From: JBGQAS01 sp963699305
GTDB taxonomy: Bacteria; Chloroflexota; Anaerolineae; Anaerolineales; Anaerolineaceae
Reading direction: 5' to 3'
Assembly (NCBI GenBank): GCA_963699305.1
Contig: OY969431.1
Coordinates: 1,860,001-1,924,000, forward strand
Length of the DNA stretch: 64,000 nt
Made by a program: the position numbers and the translations under genes. Every line of letters starts with the position of its first letter. Positions within the stretch are counted from its first letter, which is position 1. Of this stretch, positions 44,789-54,064 are shown in pieces. Below the pieces are notes generated by a model. The model was not told where the DNA came from. It did no database searches and saw only the letters and a list, made by a program, of their open reading frames with translations.

Positions 44789-45543
44789 CCTTCCTCGCAG
44801 AAATCCGTAAAGAGATCGTGGAGCAGTTCCGCACACGCCGCTTCCTGGCTGTCCTGGTTGTATTGGCTGGATTCGGAATGCTCTCACCGCTCCTGGCAAA
44901 ATTTATGCCGGAGATTTTTAAAGCCATTCCTGAGGCTGAACAAATCGCAGCCATCATACCGCCGCCCACGGTGGCGGATGCCGTTACACAATATGTCAAG
45001 AATCTCGACCTTTTTGGCCCGCTGTTGGCGCTGCTACTGACGATGGGCGCGGTGGCATCCGAAAAGGAAAAAGGCACCGCCGCAATGATGCTGGTAAAAC
45101 CCCTGCCGCGCGGCACGTTTATCCTGGCGAAGTTTGCCGCAATCGCATTTACTTTTATCACAACCTTTGTTGTAGCTGGGTTGGCTGCTTACTACTACAC
45201 GTTATATCTTTTTGAACCCATGTCCATCCCGCATTTCCTGGCTTTGAATGGTTTGATGCTGACCTCCATTCTTTTTTATATCGCGCTGACGCTGCTGTTC
45301 AGCACATTGGCAAAATCACAGATAGTGGCTGGCGGCTGCAGTGTGGGCGTCATACTGCTGCTATCTCTGATCGGTGCCATCCCGGGTTTATCCAAGTATA
45401 TGCCGGCGCAGCTCACCGCCTGGGGTACATCGCTCATGATGGGTGATACAACTCCGTATTGGATGGCATTCGCTATTACCACTGGAGCAACCGTTTTTTG
45501 TTTAATGCTGGCATGGTTCATTTTCAGACGGCAGGAACTATAA
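44785..45543 (+). CDS. ABC-2-type permease
   Basis: A 252-aa membrane protein with six predicted helices (about 23-42, 68-90, 107-131, 145-166, 177-200, 222-245) and a cytoplasmic segment SEKEKGTAAMMLVKPLPRGTF typical of ABC-2 permeases. It overlaps the ATPase gene by 4 nt. A strong terminator follows. Confidence 0.88.
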   Translation: MTFLAEIRKEIVEQFRTRRFLAVLVVLAGFGMLSPLLAKFMPEIFKAIPEAEQIAAIIPPPTVADAVTQYVKNLDLFGPLLALLLTMGAVASEKEKGTAAMMLVKPLPRGTFILAKFAAIAFTFITTFVVAGLAAYYYTLYLFEPMSIPHFLALNGLMLTSILFYIALTLLFSTLAKSQIVAGGCSVGVILLLSLIGAIPGLSKYMPAQLTAWGTSLMMGDTTPYWMAFAITTGATVFCLMLAWFIFRRQEL

Positions 45544-45572
45544 ACCGATAATTCTCAGCCGGGGCCTTCTTT

Positions 45573-45609
45573 AACCGCTAATTGCCAGAATCCGTAGTAA
45601 TTAGCGGTT
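45573..45609 (+). terminator. Intrinsic terminator of the ABC-2 operon
   Basis: AACCGCTAATT (45573-45583), a 15-nt loop, AATTAGCGGTT (45599-45609), then TTCTTT. The stem is perfect over 11 bp. Confidence 0.82.
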
Positions 45610-45668
45610 TTCTTTATCTCAGCAGATGAATAAATTCGCCCATTCCGCGCCATGGAAAATAAATTCCT

Positions 45669-45697
45669 TTGACATAATTTCCATGTGTAGCTAAAAT
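45669..45697 (+). promoter_or_regulatory. Promoter of coaE
   Basis: TTGACA (45669-45674), 17-nt spacer, TAAAAT (45692-45697). The in-frame ATG at 45696 lies inside the -10 box, so the real start must be the ATG at 45726. Confidence 0.82.
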
Positions 45698-45725
45698 GGT
45701 AGTATTATCGTTGAGGTTTCAATTC

Positions 45726-46871
45726 ATGAGTAAATGGCGCGGTAAATACATCATCGGTCTCACAGGCAACATTGCCACAGGTAAATCCGTCATCCGCAAG
45801 ATGCTGGAGCACCTGGGCGCGTATGGCATTGATGCCGACGCGCTGGCTCACCGTGCCATCTCTTCCGATGCGCCGGGTTACAAACCGGTGGTGGAAAATT
45901 TTGGCAAGTGGGTTCTGGATGCCGAGGGTGAGATTGACCGCAACAAGCTTGGCAAAGTTGTGTTCAACGACCCATCCGCGCTCGCCAACCTGGAGAAGAT
46001 CGTGCACCCGATGGTGGAGCAAGCCATTAACCGCATTGTCGAGCGTGCCACCCAGCAAGTGATCGTCATCGAAGCCATCAAGCTGCTGGAAAGCGGTCTC
46101 GGTGAATCTTGCGACAGCATTTGGGTGGTGTATGCCTTCCCGGAGCAGCAGCTTTCACGGCTCACCAGCAACCGCAGCATGACCCAGGATGAAGCCCGCC
46201 AACGCATTGATTCTCAACCACCCCAGGAAGACAAGATCAACCATGCCCAGGTGGTGATCAAGAATATTTCCACCTTTGAGGATACTTGGCGCCAGGTGGT
46301 GAACGCCTGGAAGAAGTTTGTTTCCATTGAGGAAACACACGCCGAAATCCGCCCCACCCCGCCGGTCAGCCTCCCACAGGGTGAGATCCGCGTCAAGCGT
46401 GGCGGACCGAGGGATGCCAAGGAAATCGCCTCCCTCATGTCGCAATATCACCCGGATGGGCGCAAGTTCACTGCCGATAATGTCATGGCAGCCCTGGGAG
46501 AGAAAGCGTTCCTGATGCTGTATGTAGGCGAGACGCTGGTTGGCGTGATCGGCTGGCAGGTGGAAAACCTGGTGGCACGCACAAGCGATATCACCATCAA
46601 TCCGGGGATCCCGATGGATAAAGCCCTGCCCGTCCTGATCAGCGAAATGGAGCAAGCATCCAAGGATCTACAGTGCGAGGCATCGCTCATCTTTTCCTCG
46701 CCCGATCTTGCCATGTCCGACCGGTTGTGGCGCAGCATGGGGTACGCACAGCACACGCCGCAAACGCTCGGAATCCTTGCCTGGCAGGAAGCCGCCCAGG
46801 ATTCGATGCCCTCCGGTAGCGTCCTGTTCTTTAAACAACTCCGCCACGAACGCATCCTGCGCCCGATCTAA
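45726..46871 (+). CDS. coaE: Dephospho-CoA kinase fused to a GNAT-like domain
   Basis: A 381-aa protein. Residues 1-200 are dephospho-CoA kinase, the last step of CoA synthesis, with Walker A GNIATGKS (14-21), YGIDADALAH, NLEKIVHP and RLTSNRSMTQDEARQRI. Residues 225-381 resemble an acetyltransferase-like domain (IRVKRGGPRDAKEIASLM, AFLMLYVGETLVGVIGWQVENL, LWRSMGYAQHTPQTLG). The start 45726 is set by the promoter position and a GAGG site. The C-terminal part may bind acetyl-CoA or CoA; function unknown. Confidence 0.88.
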   Translation: MSKWRGKYIIGLTGNIATGKSVIRKMLEHLGAYGIDADALAHRAISSDAPGYKPVVENFGKWVLDAEGEIDRNKLGKVVFNDPSALANLEKIVHPMVEQAINRIVERATQQVIVIEAIKLLESGLGESCDSIWVVYAFPEQQLSRLTSNRSMTQDEARQRIDSQPPQEDKINHAQVVIKNISTFEDTWRQVVNAWKKFVSIEETHAEIRPTPPVSLPQGEIRVKRGGPRDAKEIASLMSQYHPDGRKFTADNVMAALGEKAFLMLYVGETLVGVIGWQVENLVARTSDITINPGIPMDKALPVLISEMEQASKDLQCEASLIFSSPDLAMSDRLWRSMGYAQHTPQTLGILAWQEAAQDSMPSGSVLFFKQLRHERILRPI

Positions 46872-46922
46872 ACCGGGTCCATCCATTAGAGGCGGGAGTA
46901 CTATTTTTCCAAGCCGATATCA

Positions 46923-47804
46923 ATGATCGATTTACTGAATGAAATCCTGTTCCTTTTCCAGCGTCTGAACTGGCTGAGTGTTATCGATCTCCTGCTGGTG
47001 ACGATTATTTTTTACGCCATCCTGCTTGCGATGCGCGACACGAAAGCCATCGTCCTGCTGCGGGGCGTGTTTTTCCTGGTGATCTTGATAGCCCTGTTGA
47101 CCACGGTGGTGGACCTGCCTGCATTTTCGTGGCTGACGCGGAACTCTATGCCGGCATTGCTGCTCGCAATCCCGGTCATCTTTGCTCCCGAGATCCGCCG
47201 CGCCCTCGAACGCCTGGGGAGGGCTGGTGGTCGGTCTGTCCCGTTGCTCCGTTCCAACAACGCAGTCATCTCCGTGGCAACCCTTAAAGCAGTGGTTACC
47301 GCAGCAATGCGACTATCCAAACGCAAACACGGCGCCCTGATCATTCTTCAACGAAGCGAAAGCCTGCAGGATTACATCCGCACCGGTATTCAGCTGCAGG
47401 CACACGTGACGCCCGAGTTGCTGCTGCAGGTGTTCTACCCGAACACACCGTTGCACGATGGAGCAGCCATCATTGTCGGAGACGAATTAGTGGCAGCTGC
47501 GTGCGTGATGCCTCTCTCACCCAGTGGTGTGCTCAACCGCAATCCCGATCATAAGGTGGGTTTGCGTCACAGGGCAGCGCTGGGCATTTCAGAATCCTCG
47601 GATGCCATCACCATAGTTGTCTCGGAAGAAACCGGTGGAGTATCCGTTGTGCAGGAAGGGAATATGATCCGGCGGGTGGATGCAGAACGTTTAGAAAACA
47701 TCCTGCTGGCGCTTTTTTATCCCTCCGGCGAAGTGGTCAATCGATCACGCTGGCTGGCGCAGCTGCGACATTGGCTGGGCTTGGATGGAGACAGGGAGAA
47801 ATAG
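46923..47804 (+). CDS. cdaA: Diadenylate cyclase (CdaA)
   Basis: A 293-aa c-di-AMP synthase: three N-terminal membrane helices (about 17-37, 41-62, 73-92), then the DAC domain with DGA (residues 179-181) and RHR (215-217), the two catalytic motifs. It makes c-di-AMP from two ATP, the second messenger for potassium and cell-wall control. The YbbR-domain gene begins directly after its stop, the usual cdaA-cdaR order. glmM is not next to it here. Confidence 0.96.
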   Translation: MIDLLNEILFLFQRLNWLSVIDLLLVTIIFYAILLAMRDTKAIVLLRGVFFLVILIALLTTVVDLPAFSWLTRNSMPALLLAIPVIFAPEIRRALERLGRAGGRSVPLLRSNNAVISVATLKAVVTAAMRLSKRKHGALIILQRSESLQDYIRTGIQLQAHVTPELLLQVFYPNTPLHDGAAIIVGDELVAAACVMPLSPSGVLNRNPDHKVGLRHRAALGISESSDAITIVVSEETGGVSVVQEGNMIRRVDAERLENILLALFYPSGEVVNRSRWLAQLRHWLGLDGDREK

Positions 47805-49046
47805 ATGCAGCGATTTCGTTTTTTCCTGAAAACCCTGCCGACATTATTACTGGCGTTCGCCATGGCAATAGCCGTGTGGATCCTGGCGGTTACCTCCAGT
47901 GATCCACTGGTAGCACGAGATTACCCCAACCCAATCATGTTGGAAGTCATCGGTTTAGATCCAAAGCTGGTCATCACCAACACCATCCCCACCGAGGTGA
48001 CGGTGAAATTAAGCGCTCCGCAATCCATCTGGACCGAACTGGAAAACCAGGATCAGCCGGTACACGCCGTGCTCGATTTATCCGCGCTGGAAACCGGCAG
48101 CCATTCCGTACCGGTTCAAATCCAGGTGTCTATAAAACCGGTACGCGTTTTGCCATTCAGCCCTGCCAATATCCCGGTGAATCTTGAATTATTTGACAGC
48201 CGTTCGTTTGCGATACAACTGCAGACCATTGGGCAACCTGCCACCGGATTCCAGGTAGCTCAACCCATCCTGGATCCCGCAACCATCACCCTCAGTGGTG
48301 CCGCTTCCAACGTTGAAAAAGTTAAGCGCATCTCCGCCACACTGGATATCAACCAGGTTCGCGAGAACATTAACAAAGCACTAAACCTCAGCGCGTTCGA
48401 TGCGGATGGAAAAATCGTTAATGGAGTTTCCCTTTCACCTTCACAGACGTTGATCAGCGCGGATGTCACTCCACTGAGTGGTTACCGCAACGTGGCGGTA
48501 AAAGTTATATGGAACGGTCAACCCGCAAAGGGATATCAGCTCAGCAACATCTCTGTGGATCCGCCGGCGGTCATTGTATTTTCCAGCGACCCGCTCCTGG
48601 TGGAAAATCTGCCGGGGTACATTGAAACCATGCCCCTTGATTTATCAAGCGCTGATGAAAAATTCACTTCCCTGTTGAACTTGAACATCCCATTGGGCAT
48701 CACCGTCATCGAAGGCAACTCCGTTGACGTATCCGTAGGGATCATGCCCATCGAAGGAACATTGACCATCCCGAATATTGGAGTCGAGTATATCAACTTA
48801 CCCACCGGGTACCAGGTTACCATCTCCCCATCGCAGGTAACCATCATCCTTTCCGGACCGTTGCCTGCGCTTGATGCGCTGACCCAACAGGATATCAAGG
48901 TGGTCATTGATCTACACGACATACTCCTGGGGACTTTCCAGAAGTTGCCCCAGGTGCAACTCACCAACACAGCGCTGCAGGTGGTTTCAATTGTTCCGGA
49001 ATCGGTGAGCGTGACCATCACTACCGCAAATACTCCGACTCCGTAA
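47805..49046 (+). CDS. cdaR: YbbR-domain regulator of CdaA (CdaR)
   Basis: A 413-aa protein with one N-terminal membrane helix (about 11-31) and an extracytoplasmic part of about four YbbR repeats (for example PNPIMLEVIGLDPKLVITN, FAIQLQTIGQPATGFQV, VAVKVIWNGQPAKGYQLS, IEGTLTIPNIGVEYINLPTGYQV), ending in a short Thr-rich tail. CdaR proteins bind CdaA and tune c-di-AMP synthesis. The start codon is the first base after the cdaA stop. Confidence 0.93.
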   Translation: MQRFRFFLKTLPTLLLAFAMAIAVWILAVTSSDPLVARDYPNPIMLEVIGLDPKLVITNTIPTEVTVKLSAPQSIWTELENQDQPVHAVLDLSALETGSHSVPVQIQVSIKPVRVLPFSPANIPVNLELFDSRSFAIQLQTIGQPATGFQVAQPILDPATITLSGAASNVEKVKRISATLDINQVRENINKALNLSAFDADGKIVNGVSLSPSQTLISADVTPLSGYRNVAVKVIWNGQPAKGYQLSNISVDPPAVIVFSSDPLLVENLPGYIETMPLDLSSADEKFTSLLNLNIPLGITVIEGNSVDVSVGIMPIEGTLTIPNIGVEYINLPTGYQVTISPSQVTIILSGPLPALDALTQQDIKVVIDLHDILLGTFQKLPQVQLTNTALQVVSIVPESVSVTITTANTPTP

Positions 49047-49104
49047 GCGGTTTCACTTCAACATCCATTATCTGTATGAAAGACGGATGCAATATCTCCT
49101 CTAA

Positions 49105-49132
49105 AAAATCACCAGCGTAAGTTGGCGATTTT
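49105..49132 (+). terminator. Probable terminator after cdaR
   Basis: AAAATCACCA (49105-49114), an 8-nt loop, TGGCGATTTT (49123-49132), with one A-C mismatch in the stem. Confidence 0.55.
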
Positions 49133-49176
49133 CATTCTCCAAACAACAATAAGACCTTTGTTTCCTAATATTTAGG

Positions 49177-49194
49177 GAGATATATAATTATCTC
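49177..49194 (+). promoter_or_regulatory. Putative -10 box inside an inverted repeat, MalT-like regulator gene
   Basis: GAGATA-TATAAT-TATCTC: the TATAAT at 49183-49188 lies exactly in the centre of a 6-bp inverted repeat. TTGTTT at 49158-49163 is a possible -35 box with a 19-nt spacer. A repressor or the regulator itself could bind the palindrome. Confidence 0.5.
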
Positions 49195-49248
49195 GAGAAT
49201 CAGGCTGGTCTGCAACCAGGAATTACTATCTTTTACTCCGGCAGAAAG

Positions 49249-52018
49249 ATGAAGTATATGGAAACGGATGACTTGTTCATTCATAGCAAACTGCGTATGC
49301 CTTTCATTCGTTCAAACCTGGTCCTCCGACCTCAACTCCAGAAACGGATCGAGGACGGGATGCACAGTTTGTTAACGTTGATAACTGCCCCCGCTGGTTT
49401 TGGTAAAACCACCCTGGTAGCATCTTGTGTTGCTAGTTGTGGATTGCCTGTCGCCTGGCTATCGCTCGATAAGAATGACAATGAGGCAAGGCGCTTCCTG
49501 AATTATCTGGTTGCTACCCTGCAAGAAGCTGACAACACAATTGGGAATAAAGCTGCACAACTAATGTCTGGGGCACAACCAGCTCCCTCTGAAGCAATCC
49601 TGACCAGCCTGATCAATGACCTGGATACTTCAGGCAGTGAAATTGTCCTTGTGCTGGATGACTACCAGTTTCTTAGCAGTCAGGCTGCACATGAGGAAGT
49701 GGCTTTTTTGCTTGAGCATTGCCCAAAAACATTGCATCTGGTGATCGCAACCCGATCAGACCCCGCGCTTCCCTTAGCCCGTTTGCGAGCACACAACCAG
49801 GCTGTTGAGCTTAGAGCTGCCGATCTTCGCTTTTCTGAACCAGAAGCAGTTCAGTTCCTGAACAACGTGATGGGTCTTCACCTGGATGAAAGAGCGGTCG
49901 CGGTGCTCGAGGAGCGAACAGAAGGTTGGATTGCCGGGCTGCAGATGGCAGCGCTCTCTATGCACGAACGTGCAGATGTAAACGGGTTTATCGAAGAATT
50001 CTCTGGCACGAACCGCTATATTTTAGACTACCTGATGGAAGAAGTTTTAGCCAGCCAATCACCAGAATTGCAGCGCTTTCTTCTTTACACGTCCATATTG
50101 GAGCGCTTGACTGCTCCCCTGTGTGATGCCCTCCTCGCAGACGACAAAAAATCACAGGGTGGAAACAATGATCGTTCGACACAAGCTGAACCATCTGTCC
50201 TTCATCCATCGACTTCCATTCTTGATTACCTGGAAAAGGCTAATCTTTTTCTTGTACCCTTGGATGATGAACGGAGCTGGTACCGTTATCACCACTTGTT
50301 TGCAGATCTGCTGCGTGCTCGTTTACAACGAACTCTTAATTTCCAGGAAATTGCGGTTTTACATACACGTGCCGCTCAATGGTACGAACAGAACGGATTG
50401 ACATCTGAAGCCATCCATCATGCCTCCTTAACATCAGACAATGAATGGGTCGAGCGCTTGATAGAACAGAATTACATGGAGATGTTCCAGCGTAGAGATA
50501 ATGCGTCGATAGGTTTTTGGACCGGAGAGCTTAGCAGGGAAATGATCTATAAACGTCCCCGGTTATGCATTCATGAAGGCATGAATCGCGCCTGGCTTGG
50601 GAAGTTAGATGATGCTGATTTGTTTCTAAACGAAGCTGAAAAACGTATTCGGGAAGGGGCTTCTTCAGTAGAAACCCAGGATATGCTTGGAAATATCGCC
50701 TACATTCGAAGTCGAATCACCGCCATGCGTGGTGACATTCGCCAAGCAATTGAGCTTGGTCTTACCGCCTACAAATTGATCCCGGCAAGCAACCAAGCTC
50801 TGCTGGGAGGTATTGGTGTAATGCTTGGATATGCATACTTCCTGGATGGCGATTTTACGAATGCGATCCGGGTACTGAACGAAACGATATTTTCGGGTAA
50901 AACTGCCGGTGCTATCAACACTACCGTTGCGGCGTATTGTGTTCTGGCAAGGTTGTTTACAGTCCAGGGTCAGTTACATAGATCATTTGAGCTATACCAG
51001 GAAGCAGGGAGTTTAGCCCACGAAGCAGGTGGTCGGCAGCCGGGTGTAATGAGCATTGTAGATGTGGGAATTGCCGATGTACTGAATGAATGGAACGACT
51101 TGAAGGTTGCTCTTACTCACGTGAAGAAGGGGTTGGATGTCATCCCATTATGGAATAAAAAAGATGATATCGCCTTGGCGTACACAACCCTTTCACGAAT
51201 TCAGCTGGCTCAAAAGAACATGGCTGACGCGGTAAAATCGATAGAAAACGGGTCTCAAGTGATCCACTCCGGCGGTGTCTTTTCAGAAGCGCGTGACGCA
51301 GTGATATCGGCTGAGATAAAGCTACACCTTGTACAGGGAAATTACCCAGCAGCTGGCAGTTTGAGCCGTACCCTTGAAAAAAGACTTGGCACGGGAGATC
51401 CATATCGGTTCGAAAATGAGCTGCCGTTCATTACGCTTGTCCGAGTATTCATCGCTCAGAAGAAACTGGATGAAGCGATAAAACTATTATCCCGTCTTGA
51501 GGAAAGTGCCCAATCCGGTGGCAGGATGGGGAGGCTCATCGAAATCCTGATCCTCAAAGCGATGACGATGAAGAAATTAAAGTAAACCCACGCAAGCTTT
51601 GGAAGTATTGACGAAAAGTCTGGCACTAGCTGAACCAGAGGGTTATATCCGGATATATGTAAATGAAGGCGAACCAATGCGGCTGCTGCTCACTCAGTGG
51701 ATAGCTCATGCCAACGACGATGTTATAAAGGAATATGGCGTGCGCCTGCTTTCCAACTTCAATTCCCAACTCCATCCGGTTGCGACGTCACAAGAAAAAA
51801 CCGCTCCGACAACCAACCTGGTCGAACCATTAAGCCAGCGTGAGTTGGAAGTACTCCAAATCATTGCCTTGGGCAAAACCAACCAGGAGATCGCCCAGAA
51901 ACTCATTGTAGCCCCGGGTACTGTCAAAGCCCACACAGCCAGCATCTATCGCAAGCTGGATGTTGTAAACCGCACCGAGGCAGTCGCCCGCGCAAGGCAA
52001 CTTGGTATCCTCCCTTAG
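49249..52018 (+). CDS. MalT-like LuxR-family regulator (one-base frameshift near 51583)
   Basis: The first frame (49249-51585) gives 778 aa: Walker A APAGFGKTTL (47-56), Walker B EIVLVLDDYQFL (about 140), the STAND ATPase segments HLVIATRSDPALPLARLRAH and YHHLFADLLRARL, and a TPR sensor region (about 400-770). It lacks a DNA-binding domain. The next frame (up to 52018) supplies the missing C-terminus: QALEVLTKSLALAEPEGYIR and then a LuxR helix-turn-helix (LSQRELEVLQIIALGKTNQEIAQKL). Skipping one base near 51583 joins both into about 922 aa, the normal length for the family. Start at 49249 or the ATG at 49258. Confidence 0.85.
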
Positions 52019-52048
52019 AACCCTAATTAATCCTGCAGGTAAACCCCG

Positions 52049-52104
52049 TAAATAAACTCCAAATATCCCGTTTGGCAGATGCGGTATTCTTCACCGCGCG
52101 ATAA
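52049..52104 (+). repeat. 56-bp intergenic repeat, copy A
   Basis: This segment aligns without gaps to 52893-52948 with 46 of 56 identities. Both copies keep a hairpin GCGG...CCGC (52081-52097 here) and the ends TAAATAAAC and GATAA. Each lies about 50-70 nt upstream of a flavoprotein ORF. Confidence 0.7.
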
Positions 52105-52171
52105 GCTATAGATAATGGATCATCGAATTATCAAATTGTGAAACGTTGATCCTGATCCGGAGGAGAAGAAA

Positions 52172-52768
52172 ATGAAAAGAATTTTAATTACGTACGTTAG
52201 TCATTCTGGCTCGACAGGGGAGATTGCCAGGTTCATGGGAGATGAATTTGTAGCGCAAAAATGCCACGTTGAAATACGACCCGTGACTGAAAACCTAAAT
52301 ATTGAACCATATGACTATGTTATTGCTGGAGGGCTGTTATATCGCTTTGGATGGCATCCTGACATCATTCGTTTTCTAGATAAGAACCTGCTGGTTCTTC
52401 AACAGAAAAAAGTTGCTCTATTCGTTGTAGGTTTACGAGTAGAACAGACCCCCCTTTGTAGCCTTGTTAAGTATCCAATTTTCATCGATCCTTCAATTTC
52501 AAAAACATCCATTAAAAAGAATAGAAACAGTCCCGTGGATAAAATGACAACCATGGATATCTATTTGAAACGAGCCTTGTCGATCATTGAAAAGATACAT
52601 CCAACCAGCCTGGGATTCTTTGCAGGCAACCTTGATCTTCGTAAGCTCAACGTGCCGGAAAAGTTGATCATGTTGGTCTTGATGGTTGTCACTGGAATCA
52701 AGTCCGGAGATCACCGCAATTGGCAATCCATCAGAACCTGGCTCAAAGGTTTGAACTTTTCCGGTTAG
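52172..52768 (+). CDS. Flavodoxin-domain protein
   Basis: A 198-aa protein with the flavodoxin phosphate loop ITYVSHSGSTGEIARFMG (residues 5-22) and IAGGLLYRFGWHPDIIRFL, resembling HemG/menaquinone-dependent protoporphyrinogen oxidase-like flavodoxins. The C-terminal 60 residues keep the FFAGNLDLRKLNVPEKLIM and GDHRNWQSI elements of that family. It probably carries FMN and transfers electrons. AGGAGAAGAAA precedes the ATG. Upstream lies repeat copy A. Confidence 0.82.
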   Translation: MKRILITYVSHSGSTGEIARFMGDEFVAQKCHVEIRPVTENLNIEPYDYVIAGGLLYRFGWHPDIIRFLDKNLLVLQQKKVALFVVGLRVEQTPLCSLVKYPIFIDPSISKTSIKKNRNSPVDKMTTMDIYLKRALSIIEKIHPTSLGFFAGNLDLRKLNVPEKLIMLVLMVVTGIKSGDHRNWQSIRTWLKGLNFSG

Positions 52769-52892
52769 GTCGATCCTCCATAATCGATAAAGGATATCCA
52801 TTGATTCAACACATACTTCCATAAACAAACCCGGATAAAAACTTTGAGAAACCCGCGTACCATTGGATCTTCCAAAAAATGGGCTAATCCTT

Positions 52893-52948
52893 TAAATAAA
52901 CCCTGGAAATCCCTTTTGGCTGATGCGGGATTATTCACCGCGAGATAA
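52893..52948 (+). repeat. 56-bp intergenic repeat, copy B
   Basis: Second copy of the repeat at 52049-52104 (82% identity), located before the FMN reductase gene. The hairpin arms GCGG and CCGC are kept. Confidence 0.7.
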
Positions 52949-52996
52949 ATTATTACCAGAGTCGATAATCAAATGTAACAGGAAAGGAAACGACAC

Positions 52997-53770
52997 ATGA
53001 AGAAAGTCACTGCTTTCGTTGGAAGTGCCCGCAAGAGGAATACATACAAATCCACCCTGCAATTCCTGAACAACCTGCAGGTGCTTGGTGATGTGGAATA
53101 CGAAATCGTCACCCTGAGCGACTTCAACCTCGAGGTTTGTCGTGGATGCCAGCTATGCACCGTGAAGGGTGAGGAGTTCTGTCCATTGAAGGACGACCGG
53201 GATGTACTGATAGACAAGATCATGCATTCTGATGGAGTTGTCTTCGCAAGCCCCAATTACTGCTTCCAGATGTCCGGGATCATGAAGGTATTCCTCGACA
53301 GATTCAGTTTTCTATTTCACCGACCACGCTTATTCGGGAAGACCTTCACCAGCATCGTCACCCAGGGCATGAGTCAAGGTAACCAGATCGTCAAGTACTT
53401 CGATTTCATCGGCAGTTTTCTGGGTTTCAACACGGTAAAGGGTACTTGTCTCACATCTTTTGACCCGTGGACGGAGAAACATCAACAGAAAGCAGATCGG
53501 GTTCTTGCAGAAGCAAGCAAGCGGTTCTACACCAAATTGGTGAAATCGGATTTTCCCGTGCCATCGTTGCTCAAGCTTATGGTATTCAGAATTGGCCGAA
53601 CTTCCATGAACCGGATGCTTGATGACACGAATCACGATTATAGGTACTACGTGGAGAAGGGCTGGTTCCAATCTGAATTTTTCTATCCTACCCGCCTGGG
53701 TATGTTTAAAAAAGCATTTGGCTCACTGTGTGACTCAATGGCAGCAATAGTCATGAAGATGATCGCTTAG
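52997..53770 (+). CDS. NADPH-dependent FMN reductase-like iron-sulfur flavoprotein
   Basis: A 257-aa flavoprotein of the NADPH-FMN reductase fold: FVGSARKRNTYKS phosphate loop, CRGCQLCTVKGEEFCP (a Cys motif like that of iron-sulfur flavoproteins), DGVVFASPNYCFQMSGIMKVFLDR, and a C-terminal extension of about 70 residues. AGGAAA precedes the ATG. It is probably the first gene of the unit with the 78-aa protein and ApbE. Electron donor and acceptor are unknown. Confidence 0.85.
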   Translation: MKKVTAFVGSARKRNTYKSTLQFLNNLQVLGDVEYEIVTLSDFNLEVCRGCQLCTVKGEEFCPLKDDRDVLIDKIMHSDGVVFASPNYCFQMSGIMKVFLDRFSFLFHRPRLFGKTFTSIVTQGMSQGNQIVKYFDFIGSFLGFNTVKGTCLTSFDPWTEKHQQKADRVLAEASKRFYTKLVKSDFPVPSLLKLMVFRIGRTSMNRMLDDTNHDYRYYVEKGWFQSEFFYPTRLGMFKKAFGSLCDSMAAIVMKMIA

Positions 53771-53778
53771 GGGATTCA

Positions 53779-54015
53779 ATGACAGAATACTACGAGATCA
53801 AAATCAAGGGTCATTTGGATCCCGGTTGGTCAGATTGGTTTACAGGTTTGAAGTTGAAGTACCTGGTAGAGGATGAAACCCTGCTTTCCGGCTGGTTGCC
53901 CGACCAGGCTGCTCTTCATGGACTGCTTGAGCGGATTCGTGATCTCAACCTGACGCTGATCTCAGTTACCTGCGCTGGTCCATCCGCTCAGGAGCCGGAA
54001 GTGAAAAAATCTTGA
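53779..54015 (+). CDS. Small conserved protein of unknown function
   Basis: A 78-aa protein with WFTGLKLKYLVEDETLLSGW, then LPDQAALHGLLERIRDLNLTLISV. The pattern (WF.G.......G.TLLSG.LPDQAALHGLL.RIRDL) is common in small hypothetical proteins of Chloroflexota and Actinomycetota as far as I recall. It lies 8 nt after the FMN reductase gene. Function unknown. Confidence 0.75.
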   Translation: MTEYYEIKIKGHLDPGWSDWFTGLKLKYLVEDETLLSGWLPDQAALHGLLERIRDLNLTLISVTCAGPSAQEPEVKKS

Positions 54016-54040
54016 CAAAATTTTCAAATCCCCCAATACT
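54012..54040 (+). promoter_or_regulatory. Promoter of the apbE gene
   Basis: TTGACA (54012-54017), 17-nt spacer, AATACT (54035-54040). It overlaps the end of the previous ORF. The ATG at 54041 would sit at the -10 end, so the later ATG (54065) is favoured. Confidence 0.6.
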
Positions 54041-54064
54041 ATGTTCGGAGGGTTAAAGGTCAGA

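Noticed and set aside
45696..45725. ATG start of coaE at 45696
   Set aside because: It overlaps the -10 box of a strong promoter; ATG 45726 gives the usual CoaE N-terminus.
52081..52097. Vector (pUC lacZ region) contamination suggested by GCGGTATTCTTCACCGC
   Set aside because: Only a short hairpin resembles vector sequence; the flanks and the diverged second copy do not.
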